This document shows positions 34,867-42,620 of a stretch of DNA of 42,620 nucleotides, in pieces. The translations under genes were made by a program, and so were the position numbers. The notes under the pieces were generated by a model. The model was given only the letters and a program-made list of their open reading frames with translations, had not been told where the DNA came from and made no database searches. How positions within the stretch are numbered: position 1 is the stretch's first letter; each line of letters opens with the position of its first letter. The DNA comes from Chryseobacterium polytrichastri (GTDB lineage Bacteria > Bacteroidota > Bacteroidia > Flavobacteriales > Weeksellaceae): contig NZ_FRAV01000043.1 in NCBI RefSeq assembly GCF_900142445.1, forward strand, positions 1 through 42,620, written 5' to 3'.

Positions 34867-35340
34867 TATTTTGGTGCTTAAATGATAATCGAGATTTAAA
34901 TAGATTTAATTAAGTTCAAATAGCTTTAAAAAAGCATATTTTGAAAATTCGGATACAAAAACAAAAAAGAGAATTTTCAACTATTTGTTTTTCAATAGTT
35001 TGAAAAATTATCTTTTAGAATTTAGTGACCTTGACGAGCGTATCTTCAAACACTTTTATTGATGATTTAATTCGATTAAGCCAAATTAAACAAGAATTGG
35101 CAATTCCGAATCTAGCATTAAGTTTCTTGTAGTTGTAAAGTTTTTTGCAATTTAATTTTTTCTTCTGTGTAACAATCAAAATAGATATATTTCAAATATA
35201 TTTAACTTCGACTGTCTTTCAATGTTGAATGAAGATTTTAATTAATAGATAATTGGATTGAAAATATAATTTGGTACACTAAAGTATAGAATTACTTTAA
35301 TTTTTAAGTAAATCTCATAACTTAATATCATCAATAATGC
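34867..35340. other. Intergenic region with dispersed repeat copy 3
   Basis: About 470 bp without a gene. Copy 3 of the dispersed repeat occupies 35015-35110; the remainder is plain A+T-rich DNA. Confidence 0.4.
35015..35110 (+). repeat. Dispersed repeat, copy 3 (downstream of the LodA operon)
   Basis: TTTAGTGACC followed by a block reading VTLTSVSSNTFIDDLIRLSQ IKQEL matches copies 1 and 2. The hairpin part is not preserved. It lies beyond the 3' end of the LodB gene, the same relation that copy 1 has to the tyrosinase operon. Confidence 0.55.
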
Positions 35341-36462
35341 TTATTTAAAATAGTGACGTCTATTCCAAAATAATTGGTTTGGCCATCTTTTTTCCATCTT
35401 GTAATAGATGTAATGATGATATTCATAACGAGACCAAATATTTTCTGCAATACGATTGTATTCTGCTATAAATGCATTTTTAATGTTTCCTGATAAGGTA
35501 TGAACTACATTCGATTTAATGATCAATTTGGAGTATTGAGCAGCCATTGCTAAAGCATTAAACATTCCTTGAGAGGATAATGGATCAAAGGTTAAACATG
35601 CATCTCCAATTGCTATCCAATTCAATTGCACTGGAAATTTAAGATAGGACGAATGGGATGCTTTTGTACCTAAAAATTCATAATCTAATGTTTCTTCTTC
35701 AATTTCTAAAATTTTAATTAAATCTTTTTCGGCTAAAAAATAATTTTTAAAAAATTCTCCATCTTTTGTCAACTTTTTATCGCATAAATCGGAATCTGTA
35801 AAGAAACTAATCAAGTGTTTATTATTAGGTAGTTTGGTAATATACCACCACCCATTTTCAACACTATAGATCGTAGAAAGTTCTTTTACAGTTGGAATGT
35901 GTATACTTCCATGAATCCCAATAAGTTGATCTTTTTTGAGATGCTTACTATTCATTTTTTGAGCCATCAAACTTCTACGTCCTGAAGCATCTATGATAAA
36001 TTTAGCTTGATGATTATTTTCAAAACCCTCCTTTGTCTTTGTAATCAAAGCCCATTGTTGAGACTCTTCTACAACGCTAATGATATTTTCTCTAATGATT
36101 TTAATACCTCGCTCACTTGTTATTTTTTGTAATTCATTTACAAAATTATTCTTATCGATGGACCAGCCGTGACCTTCAGGATTCTGTATGCTATCTTGTA
36201 TGATAGGATAAGGGGTTCCCCAATATGATTGCATACCAATTGTAGGTTTGCCAAATAATGGATTTTGCATTATTGCATCAATATCAATTCCTAATTCACT
36301 AAAAATACGTCTACTGGATGCAACTAAAGTTTCCCCATGTAAAACATTTGTGTTTTCTGGTTTTTCAATGACTAAAATTTTGTAAAACGAATGGAGGTGC
36401 ATAGCAGCGATACACCCTGCTATGCCTCCTCCAATAATTATAATGTCGAAATCGTTATTCAT
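35341..36462 (-). CDS. LodB-like FAD-dependent maturation protein
   Basis: This is a 373-residue flavoprotein of the NAD(P)/FAD-dependent (tryptophan-halogenase-like) class. The dinucleotide motif IIIGGGIAGCIAAMHL opens the protein, and a second FAD motif occurs as WIAIGDACLTFDPLSSQGMF. LodB-type flavoproteins are needed to make the cysteine tryptophylquinone cofactor in their partner LodA-type oxidase. The gene begins 2 bp after the LodA-like gene's stop, which fits that pairing. It probably acts in the cytoplasm on the unfolded or inactive partner. An independent oxidoreductase role is less likely given the context. Confidence 0.8.
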   Translation of the reverse strand: MNNDFDIIIIGGGIAGCIAAMHLHSFYKILVIEKPENTNVLHGETLVASSRRIFSELGIDIDAIMQNPLFGKPTIGMQSYWGTPYPIIQDSIQNPEGHGWSIDKNNFVNELQKITSERGIKIIRENIISVVEESQQWALITKTKEGFENNHQAKFIIDASGRRSLMAQKMNSKHLKKDQLIGIHGSIHIPTVKELSTIYSVENGWWYITKLPNNKHLISFFTDSDLCDKKLTKDGEFFKNYFLAEKDLIKILEIEEETLDYEFLGTKASHSSYLKFPVQLNWIAIGDACLTFDPLSSQGMFNALAMAAQYSKLIIKSNVVHTLSGNIKNAFIAEYNRIAENIWSRYEYHHYIYYKMEKRWPNQLFWNRRHYFK

Positions 36463-36464
36463 TA

Positions 36465-39400
36465 TTAAGCATTAAAACGTCTTCTAAATCTTTCATGAAT
36501 AGTCACTATTTTTTGATTTGGTTTAACATATTCTATTTGTAAATCTTTATTTGTTTGTTGAACTTTTGACAATAGATTTTCTAATTCTTCTGAGTTATTT
36601 AATATATGTTCCGCTTCTTTTTTTAGATCTTCGTCAATTTGTAATTTAGAAGAATTTAATACATTATCTGATATTATTTCAATTACCTTATCTTTTGCGA
36701 CATTATCTATTAGCTTTTGTCTGGTCTCTTTTAAAATGATATTTATAATTTTAGTGTATGAGCTGGTTAAAGCAACTTGCACCGTATCTGGAACTTTAGT
36801 GTTATCGTTATTCGTAATTGTTTCGTCTAATTTCATAGGTAGCACTGTGCCTACAGCATCAAAATGAGTAATCATTTTATTAATAATTTCTTCATATGGG
36901 GAATAAATGGTAGGGTTACCAGGTAAATCTTCTAACCACTCAAAACGTTGATTAAATATTTCTAATTGCTCTTCTGGATTTCCTTGTTTTTCCTGTAACG
37001 CTTTAAATTGCTTGTAAGTAATAATTTCATTAGGCACTCTTGCTGGCCAAAATGTTGGAATATAAGAGTCATATGAACTGTCGTATCCATCTTTACAAGA
37101 AGCTGTATCTGTTTGCCAAGGAATAGCCATCCAGCGTGTAATACCGCCTGCAACTTGAAATTCGAAAGGATTAACTATTTTATTAAGTAACGTTTGATCT
37201 ATAAAAGGACCGTAATCAAGGTTGTCTTTAATAAGATTATTTCTATCAAATTTAAATCTGAAAGGAGAATCATACATAGTAGATATTCTTATCGGCCATG
37301 TCATTTCGCAACCAGGATGAAAAGCATCTGCTAAACAAAAATCTAAAGCAGCTCTTGTAAGTAAGTCAGCTTGCTCTTCTACAGGATATTCATCTAAAGG
37401 TTTAGGACTAATATAATTGATTTTATATTGATCCCAATCATCAATAAAATTCCCATCCACCCATTGCTGCAACATTTTGATTTGTAGATCTGTCAATGTA
37501 CTATGCTGTCTAGGGCTTCCGGTTCCTATTCTTTCCGTAGCATCTCCATATAACCAAGGCCATAAAGCTGGAGATTGAGAACCAGGAAGATCAAACTGCC
37601 TAAACTGATTAAACATTTGTCTTCTGAATTCTAAGTTATTCATAGTTCCATCTCTTAATTTTTCAATCCATATATTTTCATTGAAATTATAAGCTCCATT
37701 GAACCCAAAAGTGGTTAAAAAACCTTTGTTTACCCATTGTAATTCTGTCATTCTCTTAAAGATGGGAAATATATCATAAGAGAATGAAGGACTAGGTGGA
37801 GAAGGCAAATTAAGTTTACTTACAGATAGATCCCTCATTAGATCCCACATTGTTCTTACCGATTGTTGCATAGGAGCATAATCTGGAGGTGCACAAATTA
37901 CCCAAGCCGGTTTTACATTAATTTCCTTATTATTGACTTTTACAGTTGCTGTTACCGGTCCATCAGAAGTGTCATCATACCAACCATCATTATTTGCAAA
38001 GTCTAAAGCAATTTCATTTTTAAAACTTTTGGATATACCTTTACCTCCAAGTACATGTAATCTTTTGGAATTTGGTGAATGCTTATCGAAAAATATTTCT
38101 CCAAGATAAACTTCTGTGTCTCTTAAAAATTTCCCTTTAAATTTTGCTGAATTGTTGATCGATTTGCTATTTATATTTTTTATACCTCCATCAATAACGA
38201 GGCTCATGCGATCTTGGATGTCTGAATTTCTTTTAAATGAATATTTATATTCATCTTCATTTGCTTCCGGAATATCTAACGCAAGATTGAATTGATACCA
38301 AGCTGCTTTTTGGTTGGCTAAATGGCACGACCAGCTAATTTCAACATTGTCTTTACTATTAGGATGGGTGAGTTCTTTTACAACTTCTCCCTTAATATTC
38401 AGACCATATATTCTAAATTCTGCTGCTTGTCTTTTAATTTTGCCTTCTCTATCCCGATAAAAAGAAAGATCATTTGACATGATGGGTTCCGGAACTTGTG
38501 GCCCTATATAGTACTCATCACTATTTCCTACACGCATAATGCCTATTGAAGGATATATTGCTGCACTTACAATTTCGTGGTCAACTGTTTCTTCATCTTT
38601 ATTTTGTCCACGAAAAGGGCAAATTTCTCCTAGAGGTTCTCTGAACTCTAAAGCATTAGCACTGTATCTCGTTTCTGCACCATATTTGTAAACATGTCTT
38701 CTCGCATCAGCAATACTGCCCAGAGGTTGATTTAATGAATTTATACGCCAGCAATTAAAATTAATATGATCACCAAGTTCTTTCACTCCAATCAGATTCA
38801 AATCTTGTTTGGGAAGGTTTAATCTACCAATTTCAATAAAACTTTCATCCCATTTTAGTTGTAAATTATCTGCTATTTTTTCATCAAGCTCTTTGATTTG
38901 TCCTTCAAGAATAAATTGGTAAGAATCATTAGATAATTTTTGTTGTAAATCTTTAGCAAGATAATCTTTCTGCTTCATAATGACAGGGAAGTTTTCTTTA
39001 ACCGCTGGTTTAAGCCGTAGTTTTATCATATATTTTTCACCTAAGCGGAATGGTATGATAGGGTAATATGCAGTGGTTAAACAACTGTCTTCGTATTTTT
39101 CCATTTGGTCTAAAATACGTTTCAATTCTTTGTTTTCTCTATAATATTCATTTAATTGGTTGATATCACCAGAAGAGGAAATTTGCGTGAATTCTACCAT
39201 TTGTTGTGCATTTTGAGCAAAAAACACATCAATATTTTGAAATATAAAATCTGTATTTGGTCCATCAAACCCTTCAGCATTATTCGGTAAATCAAAAATC
39301 TTTAAACCCAAACCGATTGTAGACTTTACATCTGTTTTTTTAGGGTCTGTGTCACTTGAAAAACGCATTACACACTTGAAATTATCTTTAATACCAAAGA

Positions 39401-39584
39401 AACCAAGATCACCTATTAATTTTTCAACAGGTAAATTATTGGTTAAGCTTAATTCACCATGTACTACACCATGTTGTTTTCTGAATACGGCTCTTGGTGC
39501 TGGATTTGCACCATTTTCGATCATAACTTTTTGGTACGTATCTATGAACTGAGCTTTAAGATCGGATATGTATTTTTTTTCCAT
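36465..39584 (-). CDS. Catalase-like domain fused to a LodA-like quinoprotein oxidase
   Basis: This is a 1039-residue protein. Residues about 20-320 align with catalase-like haem domains (PAPRAVFRKQHGVVHGELSL; TDFIFQNIDVFFAQNAQQMV; ARRHVYKYGAETRYSANALE). By my alignment F34 takes the place of the usual distal His, so classical catalase activity is doubtful. Residues about 335-900 form a LodA domain: AAIYPSIGIMRVGNSDEYYI, GWYDDTSDGPVTATV, WVICAPPDYAPMQQ, LWPWLYGDATERIGTG and HPGCEMTWP. C759 and W823 (IPWQTDTASC) are 64 apart, close to the 65 between the cysteine and tryptophan that form cysteine tryptophylquinone in Marinomonas LodA. Family members oxidise amino-acid amines and release H2O2. 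No export signal is visible. The C-terminal tail (about 910-1039) is coiled-coil-like. Confidence 0.85.
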   Translation of the reverse strand: MEKKYISDLKAQFIDTYQKVMIENGANPAPRAVFRKQHGVVHGELSLTNNLPVEKLIGDLGFFGIKDNFKCVMRFSSDTDPKKTDVKSTIGLGLKIFDLPNNAEGFDGPNTDFIFQNIDVFFAQNAQQMVEFTQISSSGDINQLNEYYRENKELKRILDQMEKYEDSCLTTAYYPIIPFRLGEKYMIKLRLKPAVKENFPVIMKQKDYLAKDLQQKLSNDSYQFILEGQIKELDEKIADNLQLKWDESFIEIGRLNLPKQDLNLIGVKELGDHINFNCWRINSLNQPLGSIADARRHVYKYGAETRYSANALEFREPLGEICPFRGQNKDEETVDHEIVSAAIYPSIGIMRVGNSDEYYIGPQVPEPIMSNDLSFYRDREGKIKRQAAEFRIYGLNIKGEVVKELTHPNSKDNVEISWSCHLANQKAAWYQFNLALDIPEANEDEYKYSFKRNSDIQDRMSLVIDGGIKNINSKSINNSAKFKGKFLRDTEVYLGEIFFDKHSPNSKRLHVLGGKGISKSFKNEIALDFANNDGWYDDTSDGPVTATVKVNNKEINVKPAWVICAPPDYAPMQQSVRTMWDLMRDLSVSKLNLPSPPSPSFSYDIFPIFKRMTELQWVNKGFLTTFGFNGAYNFNENIWIEKLRDGTMNNLEFRRQMFNQFRQFDLPGSQSPALWPWLYGDATERIGTGSPRQHSTLTDLQIKMLQQWVDGNFIDDWDQYKINYISPKPLDEYPVEEQADLLTRAALDFCLADAFHPGCEMTWPIRISTMYDSPFRFKFDRNNLIKDNLDYGPFIDQTLLNKIVNPFEFQVAGGITRWMAIPWQTDTASCKDGYDSSYDSYIPTFWPARVPNEIITYKQFKALQEKQGNPEEQLEIFNQRFEWLEDLPGNPTIYSPYEEIINKMITHFDAVGTVLPMKLDETITNNDNTKVPDTVQVALTSSYTKIINIILKETRQKLIDNVAKDKVIEIISDNVLNSSKLQIDEDLKKEAEHILNNSEELENLLSKVQQTNKDLQIEYVKPNQKIVTIHERFRRRFNA

Positions 39585-39747
39585 TTTTTTAGTTTTAATT
39601 AATTTGTTATTTAACTCATCATGGTTTTTGTAGAGCTACTTTTGTCTTAAATACTGGATCGAATTTGTGTCTTTCTTTTTTTTTGACTTATTTAAAGTAA
39701 ATATTTTTAAAATTAAATACTAATCCAGTATTTTGATGGTATTATAA

Positions 39748-41286
39748 CTACTTTTTAAGTAATTCTCTAGCTTCTTCACGAGATGATTCCCTTATGTTAT
39801 TTTTTAACTTATTAATTTCATCTATATTATTATAAGATTTTATTGTATTAGTATTCAATCCTTTATTTATTTCAGTTTTGGCTGTTCCTTGAATTGCTAA
39901 TAATGCTGCTTTTAATTCTGCATATTTTTCAAATAAATGTGAGTTAATTAAAGGAGACTTAACATTTATTTTTTTTGATGCATTTGTTCTATATAAATTA
40001 TTATTCATAGAGTGACAAGTAAAACAATTCATTCCTTCTGCTTGGAATGTGGTTTCCATAGTGACATTTGCTAAATCTAAACTACCAAAACTTTGCCCAT
40101 TACCGGTACCATATGGTTTTGATAAATTTCCATCCAGCAACTCATTAATTGGAGCATTAGTTTTTGACCATATAGAGCCAACTAATTTATAATTCGCCCA
40201 TATTTTAACTTTATTATTCGTAAGGACTTTTTTAGCTAATTCGTTACTAGATTTAATCATTGTAGCAAACTCTTTATCTTCTTTAATAACGTCCATTCCT
40301 TGAGATTCCTGATTATATCTAACTCCTTCAGGATAGGATTGAAATACTTTATTTTTAACTTTTGGAGTAAGAGTGGTTCTATCTTGAATAATTCCATCTT
40401 CTGTATTTCCAACAGAGGCTCCATCGAATAATGTGTATTTATCTGATTTAGAATTTACAGGGTCTCCATGAAAACTTGTTCTATCTGGTGCTAAATCTCG
40501 TTGATCAAAAGTTGACCATACTCCTTCAGGGTGCTCTGCTGTAACTGTAAATATATGAAAACCAATCATAGACATTCTTTTTAGCTCAGCGTTATTATAA
40601 TTTTCGTAGAAATTTTTATTAGCTTGATTAACAATTGCAGTTATATTAAAAGTTTTACTAGAATCTACTACTTGAGATGTTTCTATCCAAGCTATTTTAA
40701 TTTCGGTAGCACCAACTGGATATTGATTTTTACTCTCACGAATAGAACGCTTTAAGCTATCATTTTTTAGTATTTCAGCTGCTTGGTTAATAATTGATGA
40801 TGCGTCGGCAGAATTAAACATCTCTAATATTCCGTCATTAGCATGTATCGAATATCTTACAAGAGAGTTGCTCTTGCTGCTCAATTTTGTTCCGTCTGCT
40901 TGTTGAAACAAATCTAAGATTAATGGTAATTTACCATCTTTTATGTATGAAGATGGTAATCCTTTCTTTTTTAAAGAATCTATTTTTATTTCTTCGCCAA
41001 AATCATTAACCTGTTTTAATTCTTTCATAAATACAGGAACATTATCTTCGGTATTTGACGTTAACCATAAAAATTTTTGCCAAGACCAGTCAACAAACAT
41101 TTGATCATTGTCAAGAACTATGGTATCAACTGTATTTTTAATTTCATTATTCTTATTGTAATCTTCAAAAATACTTGCTAAGCTTGTTTTAGTTGTAGAG
41201 TAAGTCTCTTTTTTACAAGATGTAAGCCCCAGTAAAGTAGCTGTTGTAATGCTCAAAAGCATCAGTTTTTTTAATTTTAATTTCAT
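39748..41286 (-). CDS. Lipoprotein with a single haem c motif, LodA-operon partner
   Basis: This is a 512-residue protein with a lipoprotein signal (LLGLTSC, C24) and one c-type haem site C421-F-T-C424-H425 (EGMNCFTCHSMN). Between them lie conserved blocks FVDWSWQKFLWLTS, EIKIAWIETSQVV and MIGFHIFTVTAEHPEGVWST, typical of a large family of single-haem lipoproteins of unknown function. It should be anchored in the periplasm or outer membrane. It precedes the catalase-LodA gene by 163 bp on the same strand, so they probably share regulation. It may take electrons from the quinoprotein or handle peroxide; both are inferences. Confidence 0.75.
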   Translation of the reverse strand: MKLKLKKLMLLSITTATLLGLTSCKKETYSTTKTSLASIFEDYNKNNEIKNTVDTIVLDNDQMFVDWSWQKFLWLTSNTEDNVPVFMKELKQVNDFGEEIKIDSLKKKGLPSSYIKDGKLPLILDLFQQADGTKLSSKSNSLVRYSIHANDGILEMFNSADASSIINQAAEILKNDSLKRSIRESKNQYPVGATEIKIAWIETSQVVDSSKTFNITAIVNQANKNFYENYNNAELKRMSMIGFHIFTVTAEHPEGVWSTFDQRDLAPDRTSFHGDPVNSKSDKYTLFDGASVGNTEDGIIQDRTTLTPKVKNKVFQSYPEGVRYNQESQGMDVIKEDKEFATMIKSSNELAKKVLTNNKVKIWANYKLVGSIWSKTNAPINELLDGNLSKPYGTGNGQSFGSLDLANVTMETTFQAEGMNCFTCHSMNNNLYRTNASKKINVKSPLINSHLFEKYAELKAALLAIQGTAKTEINKGLNTNTIKSYNNIDEINKLKNNIRESSREEARELLKK

Positions 41287-41388
41287 GATTATTTAGATTA
41301 TTAGTTTTTAGTTGATTATATTTTTAAAATTGCAATAACATTCTTTAGTTATAAACAGGGTGATTATTAAAAAAATTATTACACTGTT

Positions 41389-41580
41389 TTACGAATCCCA
41401 TTTTATACAATATAAATTGTAAAATTTTAGTCTGAAATTAATTTCCCATTTAGGAACTCGAGGATGTTCCATATGCTCTGTTAGCATAATAATAGTTACT
41501 AAAATCATGGCTAAATTATGACCTATAGGTAAAAGCATAGGGAATAACATCAATCCCCAACCTGCGCTAATAGGTTTAGT
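41389..41580 (-). pseudogene. C-terminal remnant of a second DUF2182 gene
   Basis: The minus strand reads ISAGWGLMLFPMLLPIGHNL, AMILVTIIMLTEHMEHPRVP, KWEINFRLKF and stops at 41389. This aligns residue for residue with the C-terminus of the intact DUF2182 protein at 2125 (GAGWALMLFPMLLPQGHNFA ... MLSEHMEHPQIPRW). A stop codon lies just upstream of the fragment, and nothing of the N-terminal 180 residues remains. It precedes the cytochrome-LodA-LodB operon, in the same direction. The rest of 41287-41866 shows no other gene. Confidence 0.85.
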
Positions 41581-41794
41581 TTATACTTTATCAATAAAAC
41601 AATATTAATATAATTTCTGTAAAAATAATTCAGTATTATTACTGAATTTTGAAGTAATGTATTATGGAATGGTTACTAAATTTTTATTTGGTATTTAATT
41701 GAATTTCTTATCTTGTAATTTCATGAACTTCAACTAGATTGTGGGAAATTATAGCATCTAAAAGAATCTCTGTAAACATGTTTTGACAAATAGA

Positions 41795-41830
41795 AATAAA
41801 TGCTTTGAAGATATCTTCAAAGCATTTATT
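41795..41830. terminator. Perfect 36-bp palindromic terminator after the YciI-like gene
   Basis: AATAAATGCTTTGAAGAT and its exact reverse complement meet without a spacer (41795-41812 / 41813-41830), 36 bp after the YciI-like stop codon. T-rich DNA flanks it on the minus strand. Confidence 0.7.
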
Positions 41831-41866
41831 GTAATTATTTAACTAGTTTTAATAGTATGTAATTCT

Positions 41867-42211
41867 TTACTTTATTGTTATTGTTTCTCTCACTTCGACT
41901 GTTCCACCGATTAATAATATGGGACATTTTTTTGCTATCAAAATAACTTCTTCTATAGTTTCGGATTTTAAGGTTAAATTTCCATTAATTGATAAGTCAT
42001 CTTCATCGGGAATTTTGTTTTCTACAGATTGTTCACTTATTACAACCGCTTCATCACTTAATCTTGAAACATTGACTAATTTAACTTGTGCTGCTATCAT
42101 TGCAATGTATTTTTTCCATTCCTGATGCAATACCGCATCATTTTCTTTTACAGTTGTATATTCGCTTTTTGAAATTCTAAATATCAACATAAACTCTTTT
42201 AGATTTCCCAT
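41867..42211 (-). CDS. YciI-like (YCII-related domain) protein
   Basis: This is a 114-residue protein of the dimeric alpha-beta barrel YCII-related family. It shows the typical opening EFMLIFRISKSEY, then HQEWKKYIAMIAAQVKLVNV, SRLSDEAVVIS, and the closing IEEVILIAKKCPILLIGGTV EVRE, which matches the family's 'A(K/R)xCPxLxxGGxVEVR'. Members are small cytoplasmic proteins without an agreed function, often linked to sigma-factor or detoxification genes. An internal Met (residue 8) is an alternative start. It is upstream of the DUF2182 remnant. Confidence 0.78.
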   Translation of the reverse strand: MGNLKEFMLIFRISKSEYTTVKENDAVLHQEWKKYIAMIAAQVKLVNVSRLSDEAVVISEQSVENKIPDEDDLSINGNLTLKSETIEEVILIAKKCPILLIGGTVEVRETITIK

Positions 42212-42243
42212 CTTATTTTATTCTTGTTCTAGGTTTGGTGGTA

Positions 42244-42501
42244 TCAACTTATACATATAGGTGTTACGATTCTTGAAAGAATTGTTGAACTTATAAGCCA
42301 TCCGATCAAAACAATGGCAAGAGGTGCTATCTGAGGGTTTGGATTCATTGCGATTGGAATCAATTCACAAATTACGGTAATAGAGGTTAATATAACCGGA
42401 AGGAAACGTGTTTCATCTGCTATATGAATTGCTTCATCAATGCTTTTTCCTTCGATACGGAGTTGATTGGTAAAATCTATCAATAAGAGTGAATTCTTAA
42501 A
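42244..42501 (-). pseudogene. C-terminal fragment of an RND efflux pump
   Basis: In the minus frame the sequence reads FKNSLLLIDFTNQLRIEGKS, IDEAIHIADETRFLPVILTS, ITVICELIPIAMNPNPQIAP, LAIVLIGWLISSTILSRIVT and stops. This is the well-known segment of AcrB/HAE1-type pumps (VKNSILLVDF.N...G....A...A...R.RPILMT...........P). The typical GG in the LIGG loop is replaced by W, and an in-frame stop lies shortly upstream, so only about 90 residues of a 1000-residue pump remain. The left part of the pump is missing or beyond the window. Confidence 0.8.
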
Positions 42502-42620
42502 CTGGATTCGTGATAAACTGATAAAGGATCAGTTCCAAAACTTGGGGACTACGCAAAAAGTTTAGATAATCTAAAAAGGAAAAACGATTTATCTCGCACG
42601 CCTCTAAGTTGTAATCTGAA

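Noticed and set aside
34462..34885. Plus-strand frames of 66 and 91 residues
   Set aside because: They overlap the more protein-like minus-strand gene at 34558-34866 and have no recognisable features.

Overview
The window reads as a flavobacterial chromosome, most likely Chryseobacterium or a close relative (Weeksellaceae). The DNA is A+T rich. Start sites rarely show a Shine-Dalgarno sequence. One near-perfect Bacteroidota promoter (TTTG-N18-TATATTTG) is visible. A secreted LamG protein carries a type IX secretion (T9SS) sorting domain, and two surface proteins share the mature N-terminal signature 'AQVG(I/L)NT' often seen in Chryseobacterium. I see no rRNA, tRNA, CRISPR array, integrase or intact insertion sequence.

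Layout. (a) 0.2-6 kb: a secreted surface protein, then a two-gene minus-strand operon (plant-PPO-like tyrosinase plus DUF2182 membrane protein) flanked by two same-orientation copies of a dispersed repeat, then an SMP-30-like secreted hydrolase. (b) 6.1-9.3 kb: a LytS/LytTR two-component pair and a lipoprotein serine hydrolase. (c) 9.3-13.8 kb: accessory block with a decayed LuxR HTH fragment, two successive HEPN-like genes, a beta-helix membrane protein, an HNH_5 endonuclease-like gene and a small DUF3606 gene. (d) 14-17.3 kb: a second surface protein, a CREST/ceramidase-like membrane protein and a 224-bp tandem repeat. (e) 17.4-22.2 kb: a tightly coupled operon of PIG-L deacetylase, a 34-residue membrane microprotein, a sodium:solute symporter and a DUF2911 protein. 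(f) 22.3-29.4 kb: two TPR-tailed serine hydrolases, a membrane-anchored AraC regulator, and a NarL-type response regulator whose histidine kinase is split by nine copies of a heptanucleotide. (g) 29.5-34.9 kb: the T9SS LamG protein, a small membrane gene with a possible -1 frameshift, and a polymorphic-toxin-like zinc metallopeptidase with two paralogous candidate immunity genes. (h) 35.3-42.6 kb: a LodB-like flavoprotein, a catalase-like/LodA fusion and a c-type cytochrome lipoprotein in one operon, then a DUF2182 remnant, a YciI-like protein and an RND-pump remnant.

Three points stand out. First, the kinase at 27.4-29.4 kb looks like a contingency locus: nine 7-bp units sit inside a transmembrane helix, the gene is out of frame with nine and in frame with eight (predicted 676 residues), so the two-component system may be phase variable. 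Second, the 35.3-41.3 kb operon joins a catalase-like domain to a LodA-type quinoprotein that retains the Cys and Trp expected to form cysteine tryptophylquinone; it lies beside its LodB-like maturase and a haem c lipoprotein. Third, DUF2182 accompanies both the tyrosinase and, as a remnant, the LodA operon. Both enzymes are predicted to carry a thioether-crosslinked cysteine, and both operons end near copies of the same dispersed repeat.
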